From: JAICLK01 sp035478715
GTDB lineage: Bacteria > Patescibacteriota > Saccharimonadia > Saccharimonadales > UBA4665
Assembly (NCBI GenBank): GCA_035478715.1
Contig: DATIJK010000041.1
Span: 3,846-67,845 of the forward strand
DNA length: 64,000 bases
Direction of reading: 5' to 3'
In this document: piece after piece, positions 49,981 to 57,817 of the stretch
How the letters are laid out: each line of letters starts with the position of its first letter
Position numbering within the stretch: the stretch's first letter is position 1
Program-made: the position numbers and the translations under genes
The notes under the pieces: generated by a model
What the model saw: the letters and a program-made list of their open reading frames with translations, nothing else
Told to the model about the DNA's origin: nothing
The model's database searches: none

Positions 49981-51177
49981 TTAATGTGTGGCATTTACAG
50001 TAAACCCATTGCCGTAAAACTTCTCCGGCACCCCGCCGGTAGTGCAGATCTCCCAACCGGCTGAAAGATTGGCTACAGACGAGCCCTTTTGCATAAACGG
50101 ATAGTTCTGACCGGGCACATTATGTGTCTCGAGCCATGTGACCATGGCTTTGATATTAATGGTGCCTGATGTAGTCGGCAAAGCCGGCCTATCTGCTTCT
50201 GTAGCACCGAGCTTAAATACGATCGCACCGCACGAATCATCAATTGACTGGTCGCAGGTCCCGTCGGCATGCATAGGGTTCTCACCGTCGCAAACGTGCC
50301 ACGCCACACCATCAATCATCACGTTGTTTGCTACCACACCCCAGTCGTTGGCGCCGTTATTCCACGATGAAGGGCAGTCTCCGTTGTTGGTGAAATCGTA
50401 CTGGATCATCAGCTCATAGTCTGCCCAATCGTTGGGCGAATTCGGCTCCTTGAACCAGTCGTCGTGCATTGCCCACGCCGAAGTATGGGAGTTGATGGGC
50501 ATAGATAAATTGTAAGTACTTGTCAGTGTCTTGTAATCGTCCACTACGCCGGTATATCCATGCGCCCACACGTTCGAATATGCCGAAACGCTGTTATGCC
50601 CGGCGGGAGTCATATTTGTGATAACGAAATTTTGGGCGCTGTTGGCTTGCAGTGTCGACGTTGATGGAGTCACACATGTTGGGTCGTCGGTGTCGACCAG
50701 GTCGCCTAGTGCGTCGGCACACGTCGGACTCCATACGTGGCTGTCTATTTCGTTGTCCAAACTCGTGGAATCGTTTTGGCCGGTGAAATGAACTGAGTCC
50801 TGCGGGAATCCACACGCGCTGTCGACAATGCTTCCTGCTGCGTTTTTTCCAGCGCTGTAGTCCCATGCACCATTTTGGAAAACAGGTGCGGCAGATGTGC
50901 AAGCCCACGATGAGGTTGTTGCCGTGCCAAACTTTACAGCCTTTCCGCCGCTGACAGTACCATCAGTTTGTTGGGATGCTGACCCGGATAAAGCTCCATT
51001 TTCAGCTTCGCTGTTGGCAGTAAATGTCGCTGCACGGGGATTAACAACAAAGAGCATGCCGATAAAAGCAACGACTATGACAACGACAAATGCTAGCGGC
51101 TTGTCGGCTATTCGTTTTTTAAATTTTCGGATAGTATGCGATGCCATCTCATGCTTTATTCGGTTACGCTTATTCAT
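49981..51177 (-). CDS. Membrane-anchored GH12-type glucanase
   Basis: 398 residues. Membrane helix about 27-46, then NPRAATF, and the segment NSEAENGALSGSASQQTDGT plus GGKAVKFG that also follows the helix in the GH12 enzyme at 20597-21640. The catalytic domain (about 95-398) has Glu 255 in WADYELMIQYDF and Glu 376 in LSAGWEICTTGG, matching GH12 nucleophile and acid/base. Eight cysteines in pairs (PTCADAL, PTCVTP, GDCPSS, HVCDGE, GTCDQS, DSCGA) suggest disulfides. TATAGT lies five nt before the ATG on the minus strand. First gene of the glucanase operon. Confidence 0.8.
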   Translation of the reverse strand: MNKRNRIKHEMASHTIRKFKKRIADKPLAFVVVIVVAFIGMLFVVNPRAATFTANSEAENGALSGSASQQTDGTVSGGKAVKFGTATTSSWACTSAAPVFQNGAWDYSAGKNAAGSIVDSACGFPQDSVHFTGQNDSTSLDNEIDSHVWSPTCADALGDLVDTDDPTCVTPSTSTLQANSAQNFVITNMTPAGHNSVSAYSNVWAHGYTGVVDDYKTLTSTYNLSMPINSHTSAWAMHDDWFKEPNSPNDWADYELMIQYDFTNNGDCPSSWNNGANDWGVVANNVMIDGVAWHVCDGENPMHADGTCDQSIDDSCGAIVFKLGATEADRPALPTTSGTINIKAMVTWLETHNVPGQNYPFMQKGSSVANLSAGWEICTTGGVPEKFYGNGFTVNATH

Positions 51178-51242
51178 GTCGTACTATACACCAATCAAGG
51201 CCAAAAACTTACATACTCTAAAAACTTGCGATCAGATACGAA

Positions 51243-51270
51243 AAAAGTACCCCAAAGAAGGAGTACTTTT
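51243..51270. terminator. Intrinsic terminator of the RRM gene (minus strand)
   Basis: AAAAGTAC (51243-51250) pairs with GTACTTTT (51263-51270). On the minus strand the stem is followed by a T-run (complement of 51241-51246), as expected downstream of the RRM gene. Confidence 0.7.
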
Positions 51271-51282
51271 AAAAAGAGCTTT

Positions 51283-51303
51283 GATATTCAAAATTTGAAT
51301 ATC
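51283..51303. repeat. Perfect AT-rich palindrome
   Basis: GATATTCAAA and TTTGAATATC, ten-bp arms around a single A, between the RRM gene stop (51324) and its terminator. It may be an operator or a second hairpin. Confidence 0.5.
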
Positions 51304-51323
51304 TAATTTTATTTTAATTCCGA

Positions 51324-51629
51324 TTAGAATGAGCGTCGGAAATCCCGGCCACCACTACCGCCACCACTTGAACGCCGGTCTTCTTGCGGGCGGGCCTGGT
51401 TTACCACCACAGCGCGTCCGTTAAGCTCTTTACCGTTTAAGTTTTTGATGGCATTCTGACCGTCTTTCAGTTCTTCCATCTCTACAAATCCAAAGCCTTT
51501 TGATTGGCCGCTGAATTTATCCTTAATTACAGTCGCGCTTACAACTTTGCCCTGATCGGCGAAAAATTGTTCGAGCTCCTCATCAGTAACGCTGTATGCT
51601 AATCCACCTACATAAAGTTTCATTGCCAT
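51324..51629 (-). CDS. RRM-domain RNA-binding protein
   Basis: 101 residues. One RNA recognition motif (residues 3-80) with RNP2 KLYVGGLAYSV and RNP1 SKGFGFVEM, then a Gly/Arg/Ser tail (EDRRSSGGGSGGRDFRRSF). Such small proteins in bacteria (Rbp type) are often cold-inducible RNA chaperones. AAGGAAGGA is about nine nt upstream. TATACT on the minus strand near 51756 would give a leader of over 100 nt, long by the standard of this window and reminiscent of cold-shock leaders. A DEAD-box helicase is close by. Confidence 0.93.
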   Translation of the reverse strand: MAMKLYVGGLAYSVTDEELEQFFADQGKVVSATVIKDKFSGQSKGFGFVEMEELKDGQNAIKNLNGKELNGRAVVVNQARPQEDRRSSGGGSGGRDFRRSF

Positions 51630-51812
51630 AGTTAATAAATCCTTCCTTTAGTTTATCGCTCGCGTTCATTATTTCTGCTCGCGATGATATGTAGTGTCTG
51701 GGAGGACTTTCTATGACAACGGAGAGGTAATAGTAACCACTTGCTACGGGTAGTATATCATGGCCTGATGCTGTAATCGCAAGTAAAGGTGTCATTACTC
51801 CTTGAAAAGGCG

Positions 51813-51818
51813 TATACT
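51813..51818 (+). promoter_or_regulatory. -10 of leaderless gene at 51827
   Basis: TATACT, eight nt before ATG 51827; weak -35 (TGTCAT, 17 nt upstream). Confidence 0.45.
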
Positions 51819-51826
51819 AAGTGTAG

Positions 51827-52324
51827 ATGTATAAGTTCATGTTAGACGAGACTAATGATGCGTATGATATTTATATCAACCTTATATCGTCGTCCGCAGG
51901 GCACTACATTAGCCGTCGGCCCCACCTGATTGGGCTTGTCAAAGAACTGTTATCGAATATCACATTGCGTGGAGCGCGAATCGTTATAGAACAGGATATG
52001 GGGCGGGGTATCGGCACTTCCGATATCGTAGCCACAAGCGACACGGATATCATTTATTATGCACAACCACTTAAATCAGAAGTATATTCACGATTTGCAA
52101 AAAACCGGTATCCGCAATCAAGCAGCCTGTTAACGGTAGTTGTTGCCCGGGATAGTGATGGCAACTATGAGGTCTGTGATGCGTGGGTTGGCAGCAAGCA
52201 CCCAGCATTTCCTGGCGATCAACATGCGACAGCCGAAAGCAAAGAATATTGGAAAACGCACGCGCTCGTACACGATGCACAAGTAGTGCAGTCGAAGACT
52301 ATAACAAAAACGTGTCCGTACTGA
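51827..52324 (+). CDS. Hypothetical protein
   Basis: 165 residues. No signal or membrane helix. It contains helical and strand segments (GHYISRRPHLIGLVKELLSN, RGARIVIEQDMGRGIGTSDI, SSLLTVVVARDSDGNYEVCD) and ends in TKTCPY. The R-G-A-R-I-V-I-E-Q-D-M-G-R-G-I-G-T-S-D layout could be a nucleotide- or ion-binding loop, but I recognise no family. Predicted leaderless. It lies between the RRM gene (divergent) and the helicase. Confidence 0.65.
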   Translation: MYKFMLDETNDAYDIYINLISSSAGHYISRRPHLIGLVKELLSNITLRGARIVIEQDMGRGIGTSDIVATSDTDIIYYAQPLKSEVYSRFAKNRYPQSSSLLTVVVARDSDGNYEVCDAWVGSKHPAFPGDQHATAESKEYWKTHALVHDAQVVQSKTITKTCPY

Positions 52325-52470
52325 TTCTGTCGTAAAGAATTGTTGCTTTAATCATAAAATTGTGCTAATGTTATAGTATTGTTTCTGATGAATCCGAATT
52401 ATTGTGCGAATCGTTGTTCATTGCAGACAATCGATTCAACACTTTCTAAATTCAAAGGATTCATTTTTTT

Positions 52471-53661
52471 ATGTCTCGATATAACCAAACACGTTCTCGC
52501 AACTTCAGCCAATCAAGGCCCGTACGCAATCGGAGCACCAGACGGCAACCGCAGAAAACCTATATTCATCCATCTAAGTTCGTCCGTGCTGCACGGCCGC
52601 GTACCGAAGTGACATATACTTCGGAGCATTCATTCGCTGATTTCAATTTGCACCCGCTTTTGCAGCGTAATTTGAACGCGATGGGCTATACCAGCCCCTC
52701 ACCCATCCAGGATAAGACGATACCGGTAGGTTTGCGCGGTAATGATATTGTCGGCATTGCCAACACTGGTACTGGTAAAACTGCAGCGTTTGCTATTCCA
52801 ATTTTCCAGCGGCTCTTAAACGATGCAAATTCTAAAGCTATTATCCTTGCCCCTACGCGCGAACTGGCACAGCAGATCGAAGAACAATGCCGCCAAATCG
52901 CCAAAGGCAGCAGGATTGCCGGCGCATTACTTATCGGTGGCACCGCCATGGGGTCTCAATTACGGGATCTTCGCAGCAACCCTCGAATCATCATTGGTAC
53001 ACCCGGAAGAATAAAGGACCATTTGGATCGTCGCTCATTGAGCTTGGCAGACTGCAACCTTGTCGTGTTAGACGAAGTCGACCGCATGTTAGATATGGGT
53101 TTTGTCCATGATATCCGCTATATTCTCACGCAAACCAATCCTATTAAACAGAGTTTTTATTTTTCTGCGACGCTTGATTCCAGAGTAACGTCGATAATTG
53201 AAAGCTTTTCTGTGGATCCGATTCAAATCTCCGTAAAATCAGGAGAAACAAGTGATAACATCGAGCAAAACGTCGTAACATATTTATCAAGCACAGATAA
53301 AATCGACCGGCTACACGACTTGTTAATACAGGATCCGAGCTCTAAAACACTGGTATTTGATGATACGCACCGGAGTGTTGAAAAGCTTGCTAAAGAATTA
53401 GACGCACGAGGTTTCTCAGCGGATTCAATTCATGGCGGCAAATCTCAACCACAGCGTCAGCGGGTACTGAAAAAATTTAAGGACAGCGACATAAGAATTC
53501 TGGTAGCAACTGACGTAGCTGCCCGCGGACTTGATATATCAGATATCACGCATGTAATTAATTACTCGCTCCCACAAACATACGATGATTATGTGCACCG
53601 TATCGGCAGGACAGGCCGAGCTGGAAAGATCGGGTACGCTTTAACATTTATTGAAAAATAA
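52471..53661 (+). CDS. DEAD-box family ATP-dependent RNA helicase (DEVD variant)
   Basis: 396 residues with AAGGA about 12 nt before the ATG. A basic, Arg/Gln-rich N-terminus (1-45) precedes the two RecA domains. Motifs: Q (GYTSPSPIQDKTIP), I (ANTGTGKTAAFAIP), Ia (APTRELAQQ), Ib (IGTPGRIKDHLD), II (VVLDEVDRMLDMGF, that is DEVD in place of DEAD), III (FYFSATLD), V (ATDVAARGLD), VI (HRIGRTGRAGK). It ends right after domain 2, with no C-terminal extension. It probably remodels rRNA or mRNA, perhaps together with the RRM protein. Confidence 0.94.
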   Translation: MSRYNQTRSRNFSQSRPVRNRSTRRQPQKTYIHPSKFVRAARPRTEVTYTSEHSFADFNLHPLLQRNLNAMGYTSPSPIQDKTIPVGLRGNDIVGIANTGTGKTAAFAIPIFQRLLNDANSKAIILAPTRELAQQIEEQCRQIAKGSRIAGALLIGGTAMGSQLRDLRSNPRIIIGTPGRIKDHLDRRSLSLADCNLVVLDEVDRMLDMGFVHDIRYILTQTNPIKQSFYFSATLDSRVTSIIESFSVDPIQISVKSGETSDNIEQNVVTYLSSTDKIDRLHDLLIQDPSSKTLVFDDTHRSVEKLAKELDARGFSADSIHGGKSQPQRQRVLKKFKDSDIRILVATDVAARGLDISDITHVINYSLPQTYDDYVHRIGRTGRAGKIGYALTFIEK

Positions 53662-53741
53662 CCTTGCGAAGTAGCAGTAATCTTTGCTCGGTGTATTGAA
53701 AAATTTATGTGCGTGGTACGATAGTATTCTAGGAGTACGTT

Positions 53742-54107
53742 ATGGCAAAACAGGATTTCGGTGGTGTTTGGCACAGTATTTATCATTACAAGCACCCGGA
53801 TTTACCGGGACTGCAGAAAAGTGAGCATGACGTTAAGATTTATCGCAAGGGTGACGAACTAATCATTGAAAGTCTCCCGAACGATGAAAACTCGTATCTT
53901 ATAGTACATCTAAAGCTTGATGGCAATATCGCAACTGGTTCGTGGGAAGAGCACACGTCGCCAACTGGTGCCCATAAGCGCGAAATATATTCTGGCGCGG
54001 TACAATTCGTTTTAAGTGATGACGGCAATGATTTTGACGGAATGTATTTAACCTTCGACAGGCGCAACTTCGTCAAAAGCAACTACTGGCACCTATACCG
54101 CCAATAA
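53742..54107 (+). CDS. Hypothetical small beta-rich protein
   Basis: 121 residues with AGGAG eight nt before the ATG. The sequence FGGVWHSIYHYKHPDLPGLQ at the start and LKLDGNIATGSWEEHTSPTG in the middle, with evenly spaced strands, suggests a small beta-barrel such as a lipocalin/FABP-like fold. There is no export signal. I do not know a family. Following it is a long non-coding stretch with a hairpin and tRNA-Ala(CGC). Confidence 0.7.
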   Translation: MAKQDFGGVWHSIYHYKHPDLPGLQKSEHDVKIYRKGDELIIESLPNDENSYLIVHLKLDGNIATGSWEEHTSPTGAHKREIYSGAVQFVLSDDGNDFDGMYLTFDRRNFVKSNYWHLYRQ

Positions 54108-54220
54108 TAGAAGCAACTCGTTTGTATAATTTTCTAATGCGGTTGTCCGTACTTGTAAAACATTGATTGGTTTATAATAATTAATTGAGTTCAGTGTTGT
54201 GATATAGAAAAAAGAGCAGC

Positions 54221-54250
54221 CCGAGCAAAAAATCGCACTTTTTTGCTCGG
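54221..54250. terminator. Strong bidirectional terminator hairpin upstream of tRNA-Ala(CGC)
   Basis: CCGAGCAAAAAA (54221-54232) pairs with TTTTTTGCTCGG (54239-54250), loop TCGCAC. The GC base plus A/T-run design works as a terminator in both directions. It lies about 114 nt after the stop of the upstream gene. Confidence 0.7.
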
Positions 54251-54285
54251 CGCGATGGGAAAAACCGCAGGTTTGTCTCATTTTT

Positions 54286-54361
54286 GGGGACGTAGCTCAG
54301 TTGATAGAGCGCCGCATTCGCATTGCGGAGGTCGTGGGTTTGACTCCCATCGTCTCCACCA
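54286..54361 (+). tRNA. tRNA-Ala (anticodon CGC)
   Basis: The acceptor GGGGACG pairs with CGTCTCC with the alanine-specific G3-U70 wobble. Anticodon stem CCGCA/TGCGG, loop TTCGCAT, anticodon CGC (codon GCG). Discriminator A and CCA are encoded. Confidence 0.96.
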
Positions 54362-54480
54362 CTCGATTCGGCAGTTAATTCTGCCTCACTCATGGTAAAC
54401 CAGTTGGATTTGTAAGATTAAAGTCTTTGCAGAATATATTTTGATCCGAAACGAAAGACCCTGAGCAAAGTCGAAGGGCC
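54362..54480. repeat. Post-tRNA repeat module, Ala(CGC) copy
   Basis: Right after the CCA: CTCGATTCG, a hairpin GGCAG/CTGCC, then CTCACTCATGGTAAAC, and at 54457-54480 GACCCTGAGC followed by AAAGTCGAAGGGCC. The same words in the same order follow the tRNA-Val repeats at 28437-28544. Confidence 0.6.
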
Positions 54481-54546
54481 AAATTTCAAGTAGAATACAA
54501 TAGAATTGCAAATAACTACTTTATATGATATGGTAGTTGCAATTTT

Positions 54547-55194
54547 ATGAGTAGGAAAGGCCCGGAATATATCCGAGGCGAATCTAAACGTGCACTTGAT
54601 CTAGGAGTGGCGGCAGCGTCATTACTATTGCTTTCGCCTGCGTTAGTTACTGGTGTTGCAATATCGGCATATGATACCCGTATGACCCCCATCTTTACGC
54701 AACCTCGTCGCGGCAAAGCTGGTAAAACTTTTGACGCTATAAAAATACGGACGATGCCAGGCGACGTTAAAGACAACGTGATGCAAGGAACGCAGGGTAC
54801 ATTTGACAACCGCGCATCAAATATCTGTAAATTATTAAGACGTTCTGGCTTAGATGAAATGCCGCAATTATGGAATGTCATACGTGGCGATATGCATGTT
54901 ATTGGTATACGCCCAATGCTTCAGGACGACCTGAATAGATGGCAAGATGTAGACGGAAGTTTGTTCGCAGATTACATAGAGGCATATGACGTTTGCCCAG
55001 GTCTGACCGGACCAGACCAGTTATATCGTAAACGGCAAAAAGATTGTAATTCACCAAACGTTATAAAGCATTCGATGCGTTTAGGTATCGATTATGTTGA
55101 AAATGCATCTCTTGTACGAGATGTGCGAATTCTTGCACAAACAGTCCCCGCAATACTCGGTATCATCTCGCCGTTCGATCAAATTGCGTCCTGA
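54547..55194 (+). CDS. Bacterial sugar transferase (phosphoglycosyl transferase, WbaP/PglC-like)
   Basis: 215 residues. These monotopic membrane enzymes transfer a sugar phosphate from a nucleotide sugar to undecaprenyl phosphate, starting surface glycan synthesis. Visible PF02397 signatures: ESKRALDLGVAAASLLLLSP (re-entrant helix), PIFTQPRRGKAGKTFDAIKI followed by RTMPGD, and LLRRSGLDEMPQLWNVIRGD with the catalytic Asp-Glu, then VIGIRPM and PGLTGPDQLY. Only the core domain is present. No glycosyltransferase cluster surrounds it, but an ABC-2 exporter follows. Confidence 0.9.
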   Translation: MSRKGPEYIRGESKRALDLGVAAASLLLLSPALVTGVAISAYDTRMTPIFTQPRRGKAGKTFDAIKIRTMPGDVKDNVMQGTQGTFDNRASNICKLLRRSGLDEMPQLWNVIRGDMHVIGIRPMLQDDLNRWQDVDGSLFADYIEAYDVCPGLTGPDQLYRKRQKDCNSPNVIKHSMRLGIDYVENASLVRDVRILAQTVPAILGIISPFDQIAS

Positions 55195-55196
55195 TA

Positions 55197-55226
55197 TTGA
55201 CGGAAGCATTAGCATAATTGCATAAT
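55197..55226 (+). promoter_or_regulatory. Promoter of ABC-2 exporter operon
   Basis: TTGACG (55197-55202), 18 nt, CATAAT (55221-55226), ten nt to ATG 55237; no Shine-Dalgarno. Confidence 0.6.
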
Positions 55227-55236
55227 TAACAGCAAT

Positions 55237-56103
55237 ATGCAGGGTAGTACAATTCGGGCAAGTGAGCTGTCTGTGGTTCGAGGCGGCATAGTCGTCCTCA
55301 GCAGGCTGACGTTTGGTATTTCCCCTGGCAGGTTGACGGGACTTATCGGACCAAGCGGATCCGGCAAAACTACGTTGATCCGATCAATCGTCGGCGCGCA
55401 GAAGATTACCGGCGGCAGTTTGAAAGTGTTGGGCAAAAAAGCCGGCAGCAAATCGCTGCGGCCGCATATTGGATATGTATCACAGAATCTTAGCGTATAT
55501 GGTGATTTGACCGTCAATCAGAATCTGAAGTATTTTGCGGTAATACTTGGTAAAAAGAAATCCGATATCAAAAACGTACTGAAAAAAGTCGATTTGGAAC
55601 CGCAGGCGAAACAGATTGTCGCAACGTTATCCGGCGGGCAAAAGGCCAGGGTGTCCCTGGCAGTAGCACTACTTTCGGACGCGGAAATACTTATCTTGGA
55701 CGAACCGACGGTTGGCCTTGATCCCTTGTTGCGGAAAAAATTATGGAGCTTATTTAGGCATTTGGCCGATGAGGGCCATACTCTCCTGATTTCAAGCCAC
55801 GTGATGGACGAGGCCGAAAAATGCGATGATATCATGTTGCTTCGCGACGGAAAGATACTCAAATTCGATACCAGAGCTGATATTTTATACAAAACTGGCA
55901 CGCGCTCTGTCGAAGATGCATTCTTGAAACTGGTCGAAAACCGAGTAACGTCGGCAGACAGTCAACCCGAGAAAACTTATACAGTACACGCAACCCCGAG
56001 AATGCAGGATTCGAATCAGGCAACATCGAAAGCCGAACAGGCGCATCATATGCATGGTAAGACTTTAGACGTGACTCCACCGCCTAAGAAAGGCAAAGAC
56101 TGA
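55237..56103 (+). CDS. ABC-2 exporter ATPase
   Basis: 288 residues. Walker A LIGPSGSGKTTLIRSI, Q-loop GYVSQNLSVYGDLTVNQ, signature ATLSGGQKARVSLAVALLSD, Walker B ILILDEPTVGLDPLLR and the switch LISSHVMDEAEKCDDIML. Residues 235-288 form a polar tail (TYTVHATPRMQDSNQATSKA) not needed for catalysis. It overlaps the permease by one nt (TGATG), so they are coupled. Together they export an unknown substrate, possibly a drug or, given the preceding sugar transferase, a glycolipid. Confidence 0.93.
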   Translation: MQGSTIRASELSVVRGGIVVLSRLTFGISPGRLTGLIGPSGSGKTTLIRSIVGAQKITGGSLKVLGKKAGSKSLRPHIGYVSQNLSVYGDLTVNQNLKYFAVILGKKKSDIKNVLKKVDLEPQAKQIVATLSGGQKARVSLAVALLSDAEILILDEPTVGLDPLLRKKLWSLFRHLADEGHTLLISSHVMDEAEKCDDIMLLRDGKILKFDTRADILYKTGTRSVEDAFLKLVENRVTSADSQPEKTYTVHATPRMQDSNQATSKAEQAHHMHGKTLDVTPPPKKGKD

Positions 56104-56840
56104 TGCACCCTCGTATAGTTTTAGCCACTTCTGCTAGAGTGTTCAAGCAGTTGCGCCACGATCCACGGACGCTTGCGCTTATGTTAGTCGTCCCGTGCGT
56201 TTTACTTGGATTACTCGCGTGGATGTATAGCGATACCCCACTGCTGTTCGATCATATCGGTGCATCATTGCTTGGGATTTTCCCGTTCGTCATCATGTTT
56301 TTGATCACCTCGATTACGACGTTGCGCGAGCGGACAAGCGGCACGCTTGAGCGTTTACTGGCAATGCCTGTCGGCAAACTCGATATTATTCTGGGTTATG
56401 CGCTGACTTTCGGTTTTTTGGCGATGATTCAGTCGCTTGTCGCCGGATTTATATCGATTCATGTCTACGGCTTAAATGTCGTCGGACCGGAATGGTTCGT
56501 ATTTGTAATTGCGATCGTTGATGCGATTTTGGGCGCGGCGCTCGGCTTATTCGTCAGTGCGTTCGCTTCGACGGAATTCCAGGCCGTTCAATTTATGCCG
56601 GCGTTCATCCTACCGCAATTCCTATTGTGCGGGTTGCTCGTGCCGCTTGCACATTTGCCGCACGCGCTCTATCTGATAGCGAAATGCCTCCCGTTAACGT
56701 ACTCAGTGAGTGCCATGCAATGGGTCAGTATCCAACCGGCAATTTCAGACGAGGCATACCGCGACGTATTGATAGTTTTAGCGTTCGCTGTCGGCGCAAT
56801 CATACTTGGCGCCGCCACATTGCGACGCCAAACCAAGTAG
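56103..56840 (+). CDS. ABC-2 type exporter permease
   Basis: 245 residues, six helices (about 20-40, 55-75, 100-125, 133-160, 165-190, 220-240). ABC-2 marks are TSITTLRERTSGTLERLLAM (cytoplasmic coupling segment with TLRER-x-x-G-T-x-E) and LIAKCLPLTYSVSAMQWVSI near the end. It is a short half-size permease like DrrB/NodJ types, unlike the two larger permeases at 29.7-31.9 kb, so this exporter is a separate lineage and would work as a homodimer. Confidence 0.9.
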   Translation: MHPRIVLATSARVFKQLRHDPRTLALMLVVPCVLLGLLAWMYSDTPLLFDHIGASLLGIFPFVIMFLITSITTLRERTSGTLERLLAMPVGKLDIILGYALTFGFLAMIQSLVAGFISIHVYGLNVVGPEWFVFVIAIVDAILGAALGLFVSAFASTEFQAVQFMPAFILPQFLLCGLLVPLAHLPHALYLIAKCLPLTYSVSAMQWVSIQPAISDEAYRDVLIVLAFAVGAIILGAATLRRQTK

Positions 56841-56856
56841 TTTATCCGATTGCTGG

Positions 56857-56862
56857 TACAAT
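56857..56862 (+). promoter_or_regulatory. Extended -10 of leaderless gene at 56869
   Basis: TGG plus TACAAT (56857-56862), six nt before ATG 56869. Confidence 0.55.
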
Positions 56863-56868
56863 ACTTGC

Positions 56869-57789
56869 ATGGATGAATTTTTCACCGAAGCACTAAAAAT
56901 TAAAAACTTGGCGTGGTATCTTGTCGGCGGCGGGATTGCGCTGTTAATTATTTTTGGTGTGATATGGTGGAATATGGTTTATCAGAATCCATATAACGTC
57001 TATTGGGGGATGCTGTCGAACAGCTTATCTACTTCGAGCGTAACGAAACATCTGACGCAAAAAAGCGGGGCGACTTCGCTGGACCAATTAATCGCATTCA
57101 ATTTCGGTACGCAGAATTACGCATATGGGCGGACTGTTTTAAAAGATCCGGTCAGCACGGTCCACACCGAAAGTATCGGCACAATCAAGAACGATTTTAT
57201 CCGTTATACCAATATCGAAACAAAACAGAAGAATCGTAAAGGCAAGACAATCAACTTTTCGCCGGTCCTGGGCAAATGGGCTAAAGCCGACGCCGTGAAC
57301 GCGCCGGCCCAGAACGGTTCTGCACCGTTCTTTATTCAATCGGTCATCGGCCTGGCAGGCGGTAACACGGTTCCGATCGTAAACCTGCCCGAACAGCAAC
57401 GCGAAAGCCTGATGAAATTACTGCACGATACCGACGTATATAAGACTGACGTAAATAAGGTGAAGAAAAAAGTCGTGGATGGCAAGATGCTGTACACCTA
57501 TGACGTCAGCGTCGAACCGGTCGCGTACGTGGCATTCGAAAAACAGTTAGCGAATGATTTGGGTATCAAAACATTGAGCCAGATCGATCCAGAGAACTAC
57601 GCAAGTCAGGATGCGATAAAAATGAATTTCGTGGTAGATGCGCATTCGCACCGGCTATCAGCGATTAAATTCCAAAGCTCCAGCCACACAGAAACGTACA
57701 CAGCTTACGGCATGCCACCCAGAACGGACATCCCAAAAACTACAATTTCAGACACAAAACTCCAAGAACTTTTAACCAGCGTCCAGTGA
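56869..57789 (+). CDS. Single-helix anchored protein of unknown function
   Basis: 306 residues from ATG 56869, chosen because an extended -10 ends six nt before it. One membrane helix (about 16-38, WYLVGGGIALLIIFGVIWWN) follows a short cytoplasmic start; the rest is outside and strand-rich: YAYGRTVLKDPVSTVHTESI, KKVVDGKMLYTYDVSVEPVA, IKMNFVVDAHSHRLSAIKFQ, SSSHTETYTAYGMPPRTDIP. The layout resembles outer-leaflet lipid/sterol-carrier-like domains (LppX or DUF6612-like), but this is only a resemblance. It probably works at the cell surface. Confidence 0.72.
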   Translation: MDEFFTEALKIKNLAWYLVGGGIALLIIFGVIWWNMVYQNPYNVYWGMLSNSLSTSSVTKHLTQKSGATSLDQLIAFNFGTQNYAYGRTVLKDPVSTVHTESIGTIKNDFIRYTNIETKQKNRKGKTINFSPVLGKWAKADAVNAPAQNGSAPFFIQSVIGLAGGNTVPIVNLPEQQRESLMKLLHDTDVYKTDVNKVKKKVVDGKMLYTYDVSVEPVAYVAFEKQLANDLGIKTLSQIDPENYASQDAIKMNFVVDAHSHRLSAIKFQSSSHTETYTAYGMPPRTDIPKTTISDTKLQELLTSVQ

Positions 57790-57817
57790 TTTCGGTTATG
57801 TATAATAAGCAGTAATT

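Noticed and set aside
51583..51795. Short minus-strand frame overlapping the RRM start
   Set aside because: It covers the probable leader of the RRM gene and has no RBS; no family resemblance.
54181..54393. Open frame on the minus strand across tRNA-Ala(CGC) encoding GSQTHDLRNANAALYQLSY
   Set aside because: Antisense to the tRNA and terminator; a typical spurious ORF.
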